Shown piece after piece: positions 16,025-23,963 of a stretch of 24,103 nt of DNA. A program made the translations under genes and the position numbers. The notes under the pieces were generated by a model, which was not told the origin of the DNA, did not search any database, and saw only the letters and a list, made by a program, of their open reading frames with translations. The stretch comes from Phascolarctobacterium_B sp045598345 (GTDB taxonomy: Bacteria; Bacillota; Negativicutes; Acidaminococcales; Acidaminococcaceae), in assembly GCA_045598345.1 (NCBI GenBank), contig JAZLLX010000125.1:1-24103 (forward strand). The letters are read 5' to 3'. How positions within the stretch are numbered: position 1 is the first letter of the stretch; each line of letters starts with the position of its first letter.

Positions 16025-17320
16025 ATGAAAATATTGATAAAAAACGGGCGAGTTGTGGACCCCAGTCAAAAGATGGATAAGGTGTGCGACATTTTTATTA
16101 AAGACGGTAAGATTGTACTCATTGGCAAAAATATCAAACGCAATGCGGACGAAGTTTTTGATGCTACGGGTTTGGTGGTAACTCCCGGTCTGATTGACGT
16201 GCATACCCATTTGCGTGAGCCGGGCTACGAGGCCAAGGAAACCATTGAAACAGGTACAATGGCGGCGGCGGCTGGTGGTGTAACTACCGTTGCCTGTATG
16301 CCAAACACTTTGCCCGTATGTGATAACAGCATTGTAGTTAGCGGCATTAAGGAAAGAGCATTAAGAACTGGCTACGCCCATGTGGAAGTAGTAGGTGCCA
16401 TTACCAAAGGTCTTGCGGGTAAAGAATTGGCAGAAATGGCAGATATGGCGGAGAAGGGTGCAATGGCTTTCAGTGATGACGGCCATTATGTAAAATCCAG
16501 CCGGCTTTTCAACCTGGCGGCAAAATATGTTACCGCTTTTGACAAGCCCTTGATTTGCCATGCTATTGACCCGGAATTGGACAGTGACGGTTTTATGCAC
16601 GAGGGTTCAGTAAGTGCAAGAAACGGGTTGCCGGGAGTTCCTGCTTTGGCTGAAGATATTGCGGTGGCACGGGATGTGCTGATTGCGGAATACACCGGGG
16701 CTCATGTACATATTGCCCATTGTGCATCCAAAGGCGCTTTGGACATTATCCGTCAGGCAAAAAAGCGTGGCGTGAATGTAAGTTGTGAAGTGACGGTTCA
16801 CCATTTAACCTTAACCGATGAGGCCTGTGCGGATTACAATACATCCACTAAAATTAATCCACCGCTTAGAAGTATGGAGCATGTGGAGGCCTGCCGCCAG
16901 GCGGTGCTGGATGGCACGGCCAACGCCATTGTTACGGACCACAGTCCCCATTGCCCGGAAGAAAAGGATGTGGAGTTCCGCAATGCGCCCAATGGTTTCC
17001 CCGGTCTGGAAACCAGTTTGGCGGTTGTTTTGACAGATTTATACCATACAAAAATTTTTGACTTGAAAACTATAATCAAAAAAATGAGTTGCGAACCCGC
17101 CAAATTATTCGGTATTCCGGGGGGCACATTGAAAAAGGGCTCCGTGGCGGATGTAACCATTATTGATTTGGACAAGGAATGGACTGTCAATCAGGATGAT
17201 TTCTATAGTAAATGCCATTTGTCACCCTATAACGGCAAGACCTGTCGGGGTAAGGCGGTGGCAACTGTTTTAGCTGGAAATTTTGTTATGAAAGAGGGTA
17301 AAATTATTCATCATGCCTAA
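16025..17320 (+). CDS. pyrC: Dihydroorotase, class I
   Basis: The 431-residue amidohydrolase cyclises carbamoyl-aspartate to dihydroorotate. Metal-binding DVHTHLREPG (H60, H62), the GGVTTVACMPNT signature, DDGHYV (about 151-156), HCASKGAL (a later metal histidine) and the catalytic TDHSPH (about 303-308) are all present, so this is an active class I enzyme rather than one of the inactive pyrC' partners found beside some PyrB proteins. GGGGAGG inside the last codons of pyrB serves as its ribosome-binding site. Its 3' end overlaps carB by eight bases. Confidence 0.97.
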   Translation: MKILIKNGRVVDPSQKMDKVCDIFIKDGKIVLIGKNIKRNADEVFDATGLVVTPGLIDVHTHLREPGYEAKETIETGTMAAAAGGVTTVACMPNTLPVCDNSIVVSGIKERALRTGYAHVEVVGAITKGLAGKELAEMADMAEKGAMAFSDDGHYVKSSRLFNLAAKYVTAFDKPLICHAIDPELDSDGFMHEGSVSARNGLPGVPALAEDIAVARDVLIAEYTGAHVHIAHCASKGALDIIRQAKKRGVNVSCEVTVHHLTLTDEACADYNTSTKINPPLRSMEHVEACRQAVLDGTANAIVTDHSPHCPEEKDVEFRNAPNGFPGLETSLAVVLTDLYHTKIFDLKTIIKKMSCEPAKLFGIPGGTLKKGSVADVTIIDLDKEWTVNQDDFYSKCHLSPYNGKTCRGKAVATVLAGNFVMKEGKIIHHA

Positions 17321-20300
17321 AATTGCTGATGTGAAAAAAATCTTAGTGATTGGCTCCGGACCTATTATTATCGGCCAGGCGGCGGAATTTGACTATGCCG
17401 GAACACAGGCCTGCCGTACATTGAAGGAAGCGGGGTTTGAAACTGTTTTGGTGAACAGCAATCCTGCAACCATTATGACGGACTCCCACATGGCGGACAG
17501 GGTTTATATTGAGCCAATCAACGCCGAGTTTATTGAGGCCGTCATCAAGAAGGAAAAACCTGATGCTATGGTGGCGACATTGGGCGGTCAGGTCGGTCTA
17601 AATATGGCATTGGAACTGGAAGAAAAGGGTATTCTTGCCAAGTATAATGTGCGTCTTTTAGGTACAAAAATTGATGGCATTAAGAAGGGCGAGGACAGGG
17701 AACTTTTTAAAGAGACCATGAAGAAAATCGGTCAGCCCGTGCCGGAGTCCCTTACGGTGGAAACCGTAAAAGACGCAGTGGCCTTTGCCCGAAAAATTGG
17801 TTATCCCCTCATTGTCCGTCCGGCTTTTACTTTGGGCGGTACGGGTGGCGGTTTTGCCAATAACGAAGAAGAACTTATTGATATAACGGAAAAGGGGTTG
17901 GGTTACAGTCCCATTCATCAATGCCTGATAGAACGCAGTATTGCTGGTTGGAAGGAAATTGAATTTGAGGTTATCCGTGATGCCACGGATCAATGCCTGA
18001 TTGTGTGCAGTATGGAAAATATTGACCCGGTGGGGGTACATACGGGTGACAGTATTGTGGTGGCACCGGCACAGACATTGGACGATAAGACCTTGCAACG
18101 GCTCCGCCAGGCATCCTTTGATATTGTGCGTTCTTTGGGGGTGGAAGGGGGTTGTAATGTACAACTGGCACAGGACCCAAACAGCGACCAATACTATGTT
18201 ATTGAGGTTAATCCGCGTGTCAGCCGTTCTTCCGCACTGGCATCTAAAGCAACGGGTTACCCCATTGCCAAAGTTACAACTAAAATTGCTATGGGTTATA
18301 CTTTGAAGGAAATTCAACCCAATGCCAATCCGGCAGACCCTTTGAGTTACGAGCCGAAATGTGACTACATTGTTTTGAAAGTTCCCCGTTTCCCCTTTGA
18401 TAAATTTGTGACAGCGGACAGAACTCTTGGCACACAGATGAAGGCCACAGGGGAAGTAATGAGCATTGACCACAGTATTGAGGCGGCCTTTTTGAAAGCA
18501 GTGCGGTGCTTGGAAATTGGCTTGACGCATTTGGAAATGCCGAAACTTAAAGAGAAATCCGATGAGGAAATCAAGAAACTGGTCAGCCGTTGTGATGATG
18601 AAAGAATTTTTGTTATTGCGGAGGCCTTGCGGCGTGGTGTCAGCGTTGATTATATTTTTGATGTAACTAAGATTACGCCGTTCTTCCTGGAAAAAATTGC
18701 CAATATTGTGAAGCTGGAAAAGGTGCTGGCAACATCTCCTTTGACTGATGCACTTTTGCGGGAGGCCAAAGAAATGGGCTTTGCGGATGTGGTGATTGCC
18801 GGATTAGTTGGGAAAGAAATGCTTAACATCCGTGACCAACGGAAAAAAGCGGGCATTATTCCCGGTTACCATTTGATTGATGTGGCAAGGGCCGGTTTTG
18901 TAAATGTGCTGCCCTATTATTATTCCACTTACATCGACAAAGATATGTTGCCCGTGAGCAAGAAGAAAAAGGCCATTGTGTTGGGTTCAGGCCCTATTCG
19001 CATCGGCCAGGGTGTGGAATTTGATTATTGCAGTGTGCATTGTGCGTGGGCATTGAAGGAAATGGGTTATGAAACAATTATTATTAACAATAATCCGGAA
19101 ACCGTGTCCACGGACTTTGATATAAGTGACAAACTTTATTTTGAACCCTTGACAGTGGAAGATGTTTTGAATGTTATTGATAAGGAACAGCCGGAGGGGA
19201 TTATTGTGCAGTTCGGCGGTCAGACAGCCATTAATTTGGCAGGACCTTTGGCGGCACAGGGAGTAAAGATTTTGGGCAGTTCCATTGACAGCATAGACAG
19301 GGCGGAAGACAGGGAGAGATTTGATGAATTGCTGACGGATTGCAAGATTCCCCGTCCTGCGGGCTTTACCTGTTTTGATACTAAGGGTGCTTTGGATGCC
19401 GCGGAAAAAGTCGGTTACCCCGTTATGGTACGCCCCAGTTATGTGCTGGGGGGCAGGGCAATGGAGATTGTCCGCAACAGTGAGGACTTAAAATATTACA
19501 TGGCGACTGCTGTTCAGGTCAGCAATGAGCATCCCGTTTTGGTTGACCACTATATGATGGGAACGGAAGTGGAAGTGGATGCCATTTGTGATGGCAAGGA
19601 TATTTTTATTCCCGGCATTATGGAGCATGTGGAGCGGGCCGGTGTTCACAGTGGTGACAGTATTGCGGTATATCCTCCTCGGACTTTGAGCGAATATATC
19701 ATTGAAACAATCATTGATTATACCCGCAAAATGGCTTTGGGACTGGAAGTTCACGGCATGATAAATGTGCAGTACATTGTAAAAGACAATAAACTTTATG
19801 TGATTGAGGTCAATCCCCGTTCCAGCCGAACAGTGCCGTTTATGAGCAAAGTTACTTCTGTGCCGATGGTGAAGGTGGCGACCAAATGTGCTTTGGGTTA
19901 CAGCATTAAAGAACAGGGCTACGAGCCGGGACTGAGGATGTTCTCTGATTATGACAGCGTGAAAGTGCCTGTATTCAGTTTTAACAAAATGAGTAATGTG
20001 GATATTACTTTGAGCCCGGAAATGAAGTCCACCGGTGAAGTAATGACCAGTGATATTTATTTCAGCAGGGCCCTTTACAAGGCCTTTGCGGCGGCAGGTA
20101 TTCGTGTGCCGGAGGAGGGCAGTGTACTCTTTACCATTGCGGATAATGACAAGCCGGAGGCCTTAGAAATTGCCCGGCGTTTTGAAGATTTGGGTTACAA
20201 TATTTATGCCACCAAAGGTACGGCAAAATATTTGAACGAATATGGGGTTAATGCCCAAGTGGCACAGAAGTTGCAGGAAGGCAGTCCCAATATAATTGAT

Positions 20301-20537
20301 TTGATTAGAGCAGGCAAGATTAATATTGTAGTTGATACCATTAGTCATGGCAGCAGCAGTCATGATGCGGCGGCGGACGGGTTCCGTATTCGCCGCAGTA
20401 CAGTGGAACATGCCATTCCCTGCTTGACAAGTATGGATACGGCGAGGGAATTGAGCAAGGTTTTGAGTGATATGAAAAGGCGGAAACGCATTGCCATTAC
20501 GGCTTTGCAGGATATTGAAGAGGATTGGGAAATTTGA
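17313..20537 (+). CDS. carB: Carbamoyl-phosphate synthase large subunit
   Basis: The 1074-residue protein has the duplicated ATP-grasp architecture. The first half opens with GSGPIIIGQAAEFDYAGTQA (about 13-32) and the second with GSGPIRIGQGVEFDYC (about 557-572). Each half has its own nucleotide-binding and EVNPR(V/S)SR segments. A C-terminal MGS-like allosteric domain (about 935-1074) is where UMP usually acts. It makes carbamoyl phosphate from bicarbonate, ATP and ammonia delivered by the glutaminase subunit CarA. ATG 17313 lies inside the end of pyrC (8-base overlap), leaving no room for carA, which normally sits directly before carB. Nothing in the sequence suggests the enzyme is broken, so CarA must be encoded elsewhere or the ammonia supplied otherwise. 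Confidence 0.97.
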   Translation: MPKIADVKKILVIGSGPIIIGQAAEFDYAGTQACRTLKEAGFETVLVNSNPATIMTDSHMADRVYIEPINAEFIEAVIKKEKPDAMVATLGGQVGLNMALELEEKGILAKYNVRLLGTKIDGIKKGEDRELFKETMKKIGQPVPESLTVETVKDAVAFARKIGYPLIVRPAFTLGGTGGGFANNEEELIDITEKGLGYSPIHQCLIERSIAGWKEIEFEVIRDATDQCLIVCSMENIDPVGVHTGDSIVVAPAQTLDDKTLQRLRQASFDIVRSLGVEGGCNVQLAQDPNSDQYYVIEVNPRVSRSSALASKATGYPIAKVTTKIAMGYTLKEIQPNANPADPLSYEPKCDYIVLKVPRFPFDKFVTADRTLGTQMKATGEVMSIDHSIEAAFLKAVRCLEIGLTHLEMPKLKEKSDEEIKKLVSRCDDERIFVIAEALRRGVSVDYIFDVTKITPFFLEKIANIVKLEKVLATSPLTDALLREAKEMGFADVVIAGLVGKEMLNIRDQRKKAGIIPGYHLIDVARAGFVNVLPYYYSTYIDKDMLPVSKKKKAIVLGSGPIRIGQGVEFDYCSVHCAWALKEMGYETIIINNNPETVSTDFDISDKLYFEPLTVEDVLNVIDKEQPEGIIVQFGGQTAINLAGPLAAQGVKILGSSIDSIDRAEDRERFDELLTDCKIPRPAGFTCFDTKGALDAAEKVGYPVMVRPSYVLGGRAMEIVRNSEDLKYYMATAVQVSNEHPVLVDHYMMGTEVEVDAICDGKDIFIPGIMEHVERAGVHSGDSIAVYPPRTLSEYIIETIIDYTRKMALGLEVHGMINVQYIVKDNKLYVIEVNPRSSRTVPFMSKVTSVPMVKVATKCALGYSIKEQGYEPGLRMFSDYDSVKVPVFSFNKMSNVDITLSPEMKSTGEVMTSDIYFSRALYKAFAAAGIRVPEEGSVLFTIADNDKPEALEIARRFEDLGYNIYATKGTAKYLNEYGVNAQVAQKLQEGSPNIIDLIRAGKINIVVDTISHGSSSHDAAADGFRIRRSTVEHAIPCLTSMDTARELSKVLSDMKRRKRIAITALQDIEEDWEI

Positions 20538-20600
20538 TTTAATGCGCAATGCGTAATTATGAGAATAAATGTCAAAGAACAAAGAGCAAAGAATAAATGT
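20538..20600 (+). repeat. Heptamer-like tract after carB
   Basis: Degenerate 7-nt units (such as GCAATGC, GTAATTA, then TCAAAGA, ACAAAGA, GCAAAGA) run from the carB stop to the box at 20601. They place the same heptamer-then-box junction inside the pyr gene series. Confidence 0.65.
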
Positions 20601-20793
20601 GGTAGGATGTTCCTGTGATTATATTTTTGGTTTCGGGTGTGCGGAGTTATGCGAACCCTCGTCCGCCCCTAAAGGGGCGGGGGACCGCCTACGGGAGCGT
20701 GTTGGCGGTGGTGGGGTGAGCAATTACGCTGACACGAATGAAAAGATAAAAACTTACAACTCAAAGTTATTGTAAAATCTTCCTGTGATTATA
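20601..20793 (+). repeat. Composite repeat unit B, inside the pyr operon
   Basis: A box (20601-20623) is followed by GGTTTCGGGTGTGCGG and GTTATGCGAAC, then stem CCGCCCC (20663-20669) with GGGGCGG (20674-20680). A second stem is ACCGCC (20684-20689) with GGCGGT (20704-20709). The tail GGTGAGCAATTACGCTGACA and heptamer-like CTTACAACTC lead to a second box (20771-20793). The box-to-box period is 170 bases. No promoter or gene is evident within it. Confidence 0.83.
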
Positions 20794-20834
20794 AAAGGAA
20801 AATCATTATTGTGCGGAGGGATGAATTTCATACT

Positions 20835-21602
20835 ATGAAACGAATTGTAACAGCAAAAGTTTATAAAAATATTCAGTTAAATTCAACTTTGAAACTGATG
20901 GAAGTTATTGCTCCGGAGATTGCAGCGGAGGCAGTACCAGGTCAGTTTGTCAATGTGAAAGTAACCAAGGGAATTGCACCACTTTTACGCCGGCCTTTTG
21001 GTGTGGCAGATGTTTGTGTGCCCAGGGGCAGTATTACACTGATTTACCGGGTTATTGGTGAAGTTACCAAGCAAATGACCGAATTGAAACCTGGGGACAA
21101 ATTGAGCATTGTTGGACCTTTGGGTCAGGGCTTTGATTTGGCAGCAACGAAACCCCTGATTGTAGGTGGGGGTACCGGTTTGGCACCCTTGCTGATGCTT
21201 GCCAAATTTGGCTTTGGCAATGGCAGGGCAGATTTATTGATTGGCGGGAGGAATCAGGAAGAGGTCGTTTGTTGGCAAAAGTTGTATCAAGGTAATGTAG
21301 AAAATATTTATCTTACTACTGATGATGGCAGTATGGGGACTAAGGGTACAGTTATGGCGGAATTGAATGATTTGCTTACAAAGGACTATGACTGTGTGTA
21401 TGTGTGCGGTCCTGCTCCCATGATGCGGGCGGTGGCTGAGGCCAGTTCCAAGGCAGGCAAGAAATGTCAGGTATCTTTGGAACGTTATATGGCATGTGGT
21501 TTAGGCGCTTGTTTGGCCTGTTCCTGTGAAGGCATTGGCAAACGTGTGAAAGTTTGTCAGGACGGCCCTGTGTTCTGGGCACAGGAGGTGGGAGAATGGT
21601 AA
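20835..21602 (+). CDS. pyrK: Dihydroorotate dehydrogenase electron-transfer subunit PyrK
   Basis: The 255-residue flavoprotein (from ATG 20835) belongs to the ferredoxin-reductase family: an FAD-binding barrel (RRPFGVADV near the start, IYRVIGEVTKQM), an NAD-binding domain (LIVGGGTGLAPLLMLAK), and a C-terminal [2Fe-2S] site with C221, C226, C229 and C241 (CGLGACLACS, then VCQDGPVF). It passes electrons from PyrD to NAD+. The start is uncertain: GGAGGG (20815-20820) is 14 bases before ATG 20835, while an in-frame GTG at 20811 would add eight residues and uses AAAGGA near 20794. It overlaps pyrD by seven bases. The 5' side is repeat DNA rather than carB. Confidence 0.94.
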   Translation: MKRIVTAKVYKNIQLNSTLKLMEVIAPEIAAEAVPGQFVNVKVTKGIAPLLRRPFGVADVCVPRGSITLIYRVIGEVTKQMTELKPGDKLSIVGPLGQGFDLAATKPLIVGGGTGLAPLLMLAKFGFGNGRADLLIGGRNQEEVVCWQKLYQGNVENIYLTTDDGSMGTKGTVMAELNDLLTKDYDCVYVCGPAPMMRAVAEASSKAGKKCQVSLERYMACGLGACLACSCEGIGKRVKVCQDGPVFWAQEVGEW

Positions 21603-22519
21603 AACTTTATGATGGACGTTTGGCTGTGAATATTGCCGGCGTTGAGTGGGCGACACCAGTTACAACCGCTTCCGGAACTTTTGGTTTTGGTTTGGAGTTC
21701 TCAGATTTTTTAGATTTGAATAAGGTTGGGGCAATTACTACGAAAGGCACATCGCTTTTCCCAAATTCGGGTAACAAAGGTCAAAGAGCGGTGGAAACAC
21801 CTGCTGGGATGCTTAATTCCATTGGTTTGGAAAATCCCGGCAGTGAATATTTTTTGAAAGAAACTTTGCCAAAATTAAAAAAATATGCCACACCGGTTAT
21901 TGTGAATATCTATGGTCATAGCGTAGAAGAATATGCCCAAGTTGCAGAAAAACTTGATGTGGACGGTGTTGATATGGTGGAAATTAACATTTCCTGTCCC
22001 AATGTCAAAGAGGGAGGTTTGGTCTTTGGCACGGATAAAAAATGTGCCGCCCAAGTCGTAAAATCGGTTAAGGCGGCAACATCTAAACCAGTTATTACCA
22101 AATTAAGCCCTAATGTTACAGATATCGTGGAAATGGCTTTGGCGGTGGAAGATGCCGGAACGGATGCTATCAGTATGATTAATACTTTGTTAGGTACAAA
22201 GATTGATATTGAAACACAAAAACCTGTGTTAGGTAACGTGGTAGGTGGTCTTTCAGGGCCCTGTGTCAAACCCGTGGCGGTTCGGATGGTGTACCAAGTG
22301 GCACAAAAAGTCCATGTACCGATTATTGGCATGGGTGGTATTATGAACGGACAGGATGCCATAGAGTTTATGTTGGCAGGTGCCAGTGCGGTGGCAGTTG
22401 GTACGGCTAATTTTGTTCAACCGGATATTGCGGAAACAATCGCACAGGAAATGCTGGCCTATATGGACCGCAAGGGCATCAGGCATATTTCCGAAATCAT
22501 AGGAAAAGCGTATAAATAA
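21596..22519 (+). CDS. pyrD: Dihydroorotate dehydrogenase, class 1B catalytic subunit
   Basis: The 307-residue TIM-barrel flavoprotein oxidises dihydroorotate to orotate. The FMN and substrate motifs include TTASGTFGFG (22-31), NSIGLENPG (about 74-82) and the catalytic-cysteine loop INISCPNVKEGG (C134). A cysteine at that position is typical of class 1 enzymes, and the neighbouring PyrK makes it class 1B, the NAD-linked form. ATG 21596 lies within the last codons of pyrK and follows GGAGG (21584-21588), so translation is coupled to PyrK, its obligate partner. Confidence 0.96.
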   Translation: MVKLYDGRLAVNIAGVEWATPVTTASGTFGFGLEFSDFLDLNKVGAITTKGTSLFPNSGNKGQRAVETPAGMLNSIGLENPGSEYFLKETLPKLKKYATPVIVNIYGHSVEEYAQVAEKLDVDGVDMVEINISCPNVKEGGLVFGTDKKCAAQVVKSVKAATSKPVITKLSPNVTDIVEMALAVEDAGTDAISMINTLLGTKIDIETQKPVLGNVVGGLSGPCVKPVAVRMVYQVAQKVHVPIIGMGGIMNGQDAIEFMLAGASAVAVGTANFVQPDIAETIAQEMLAYMDRKGIRHISEIIGKAYK

Positions 22520-22628
22520 TGCGTAATGCGGAATTCGGAATGCGTAATCATATCAGGATATAGGAATTAGGATTTAGGAATTAGGGGGAAGGATAAGGCG
22601 TAGAGCGTAGGGCATAAGGCGTAGGGAA
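22520..22628 (+). repeat. Long degenerate heptamer tract after pyrD
   Basis: The whole stretch can be read in steps of seven (ATGCGTA, ATGCGGA, ATTCGGA, ATGCGTA, then TAGGAAT-, TAGGATT- and AGGCGTA-type units), changing register only slightly. It ends at the box at 22629. No gene or regulatory site stands out. Confidence 0.7.
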
Positions 22629-22822
22629 GGTAAGATGTTCCTGTGATTATATTTAGGTTTGAGGTGTGCGGGGTTATGCGAACTCTCGTCCGCCACTAAA
22701 GGGGCGGGGGACCGTCTAAAGGAACATAGAAGGACGGTGGTGGGGTGAGCAATTACGCTGTCGCTAATGAAAAGGTAAAAACTTAAAACTTAAAGTTGTG
22801 GTAATATGTTCCTGTGATTATA
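22629..22822 (+). repeat. Composite repeat unit C
   Basis: A box (22629-22651), the GTGCGGGGTTATGCGAAC module and a CCGCC/GGCGG-type stem come first. Then ACCGTC (22711-22716) pairs with GACGGT (22733-22738) around a loop holding AAAGGAACATAG. The GGTGAGCAATTACGCTG tail and ACTTAAA heptamers lead to a second box (22800-22822). The period is 171 bases. It is the closest relative of the unit between carB and pyrK. Confidence 0.84.
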
Positions 22823-23160
22823 GCAGGAAAGTCAGAATAAAGCGAAAGTAACCCTCTCCCTGGGGAGAGGGGCAGGGGTGTGGGGAAACATTGGATTACG
22901 CTGACACTAATGAAAATTAAAACTTAAAGTTTTTGAATGCTTCGCATAATGCAAAAACACCCGTCTGCCCATGTGTTCCTTTGGGCAGCCACCCTCTTCA
23001 AGAAGAGGGAAAATTAGTCAGCATAGTGCGGACTCTTGGCTCCTTTATAAAGGGGCTGTCAGCGAAAGGAACACAGGTGGCTGACTGGGGATTTTTTAAT
23101 CACAGGAACTTTTACCATATTTGGTCTTTGCTAAATTGCTAATTGAAAAGAGGTATAAAT
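22823..23160. repeat. Second half of the pyrD-pyrF gap: stem-loops, reversed box, pyrF leader
   Basis: A CCCTCTCC/GGAGAGGG hairpin (near 22854) is followed by the ATTACGCTGACACTAATGAAAA-type tail. A reversed double stem-loop at 22934-23009 has CTGCCCA (22965-22971) with TGGGCAG (22982-22988), then CCCTCTTC/GAAGAGGG. A forward one has the palindrome CCTTTATAAAGG (23042-23053), then GTCAGC (23058-23063) with GCTGAC (23080-23085). A reversed box (about 23097-23118) and reversed heptamer-like units end at the pyrF ribosome-binding site. No promoter close to consensus was seen. Confidence 0.75.
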
Positions 23161-23161
23161 T

Positions 23162-23872
23162 ATGAATGATAAAATAATAATTGCTTTGGATTTTCCAGAC
23201 AGTAAAGCTGCTAAGCAATGTGTGGCGGACTTGGGGGATAGTATTCTTTGGTACAAGGTCGGTATGGAGTTGTTCTATGCGGATGGTGGAGAAACTGTCA
23301 GATATCTGAAGAGTCAAAAAAAGAAGGTCTTTCTTGATTTGAAATTACAGGATATCCCTAATACTGTTGCTCATGCCTGCTCTGTGTTGACAAGATTAGG
23401 GGCGGATATAATGAATGTTCATGCGGTGGGCGGCAGAAAGATGATGGCAGAGGCGGTGACGGCTGTTCACAAGACCGCCGCAGAACTGAATATTGCTCCG
23501 CCAAAATTGATTGCGGTTACCATTCTCACCAGTATGGACAATGAACAATACTCTGAACTAAACTACAGTAACACCATTGCTGACCAAGTGCTTGCTTTGG
23601 CGAAACTGGCTAAAGATGCAGGGATGGACGGCGTGGTGGCAAGTCCGATGGAAGCAACCGCTATTCGTCAGGCCTGTGGCGAGGATTTTTTGATTGTAAC
23701 TCCCGGAATCAGACCGGCAGGAGCAGATGCCAATGACCAAAGCCGTGTGGCAACCCCCTCTTCGGCTTTGCAAAATGGTGCTACGCATCTTGTAATCGGC
23801 AGACCCATTACTCAGGCAAAAGATCGTAAGGGAGTGGCTTTGGCTATTTTGAACGAAATTGAGTATATTTGA
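23162..23872 (+). CDS. pyrF: Orotidine 5'-phosphate decarboxylase
   Basis: The 236-residue enzyme decarboxylates OMP to UMP, the last step of the pathway. The catalytic signature DLKLQDIPNT (D59, K61, D64), the start IIIALDFPD and the phosphate-binding end GATHLVIGRPIT are intact, and the length is typical of bacterial short-form PyrF. AAGAGG (23148-23153) is eight bases before ATG 23162. It is separated from pyrD by about 640 bases of repeat mosaic. pyrE, which supplies its substrate and often follows it, is not in the remaining 230 bases. Confidence 0.97.
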   Translation: MNDKIIIALDFPDSKAAKQCVADLGDSILWYKVGMELFYADGGETVRYLKSQKKKVFLDLKLQDIPNTVAHACSVLTRLGADIMNVHAVGGRKMMAEAVTAVHKTAAELNIAPPKLIAVTILTSMDNEQYSELNYSNTIADQVLALAKLAKDAGMDGVVASPMEATAIRQACGEDFLIVTPGIRPAGADANDQSRVATPSSALQNGATHLVIGRPITQAKDRKGVALAILNEIEYI

Positions 23873-23963
23873 ATGAATAATGAATAGTTAATAATGAATA
23901 ATTGTGGACAATTTTGCTATGCAAAATTCCCGATTATAGCATTCCCTAATTATTCATTATTCA
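23873..23963. repeat. Short palindromic repeat element after pyrF
   Basis: Heptamers ATGAATA, ATGAATA, GTTAATA, ATGAATA (23873-23900) lead to a hairpin AATTTTGC (23910-23917) with GCAAAATT (23921-23928), then CGATTATAG and reversed heptamers. TGAATAATGAATA (23874-23886) is repeated exactly in inverted form at 23951-23963. This is the smallest complete version of the heptamer/box/heptamer layout. The hairpin has no T run, so it is a poor terminator. Confidence 0.75.

Noticed and set aside
20641..20710. Integron attC-like appearance (GTTATGC beside long imperfect palindromes).
   Set aside because: The GTTRRRY/RYYYAAC core sites are not matched, and there are no cassette-like genes or integrase.
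20569..20775. A 68-codon + strand frame between carB and pyrK, and a similar 69-codon one at 22933-23142.
   Set aside because: Both consist of repeat modules, including the stem-loops, and have no conserved protein sequence between the copies.
20821..20838. A five-codon frame (MNFIL) whose TGA overlaps the pyrK ATG.
   Set aside because: The GGAGGG directly touches its ATG with no spacing, so initiation there is unlikely. A leader-peptide role is possible but unsupported.
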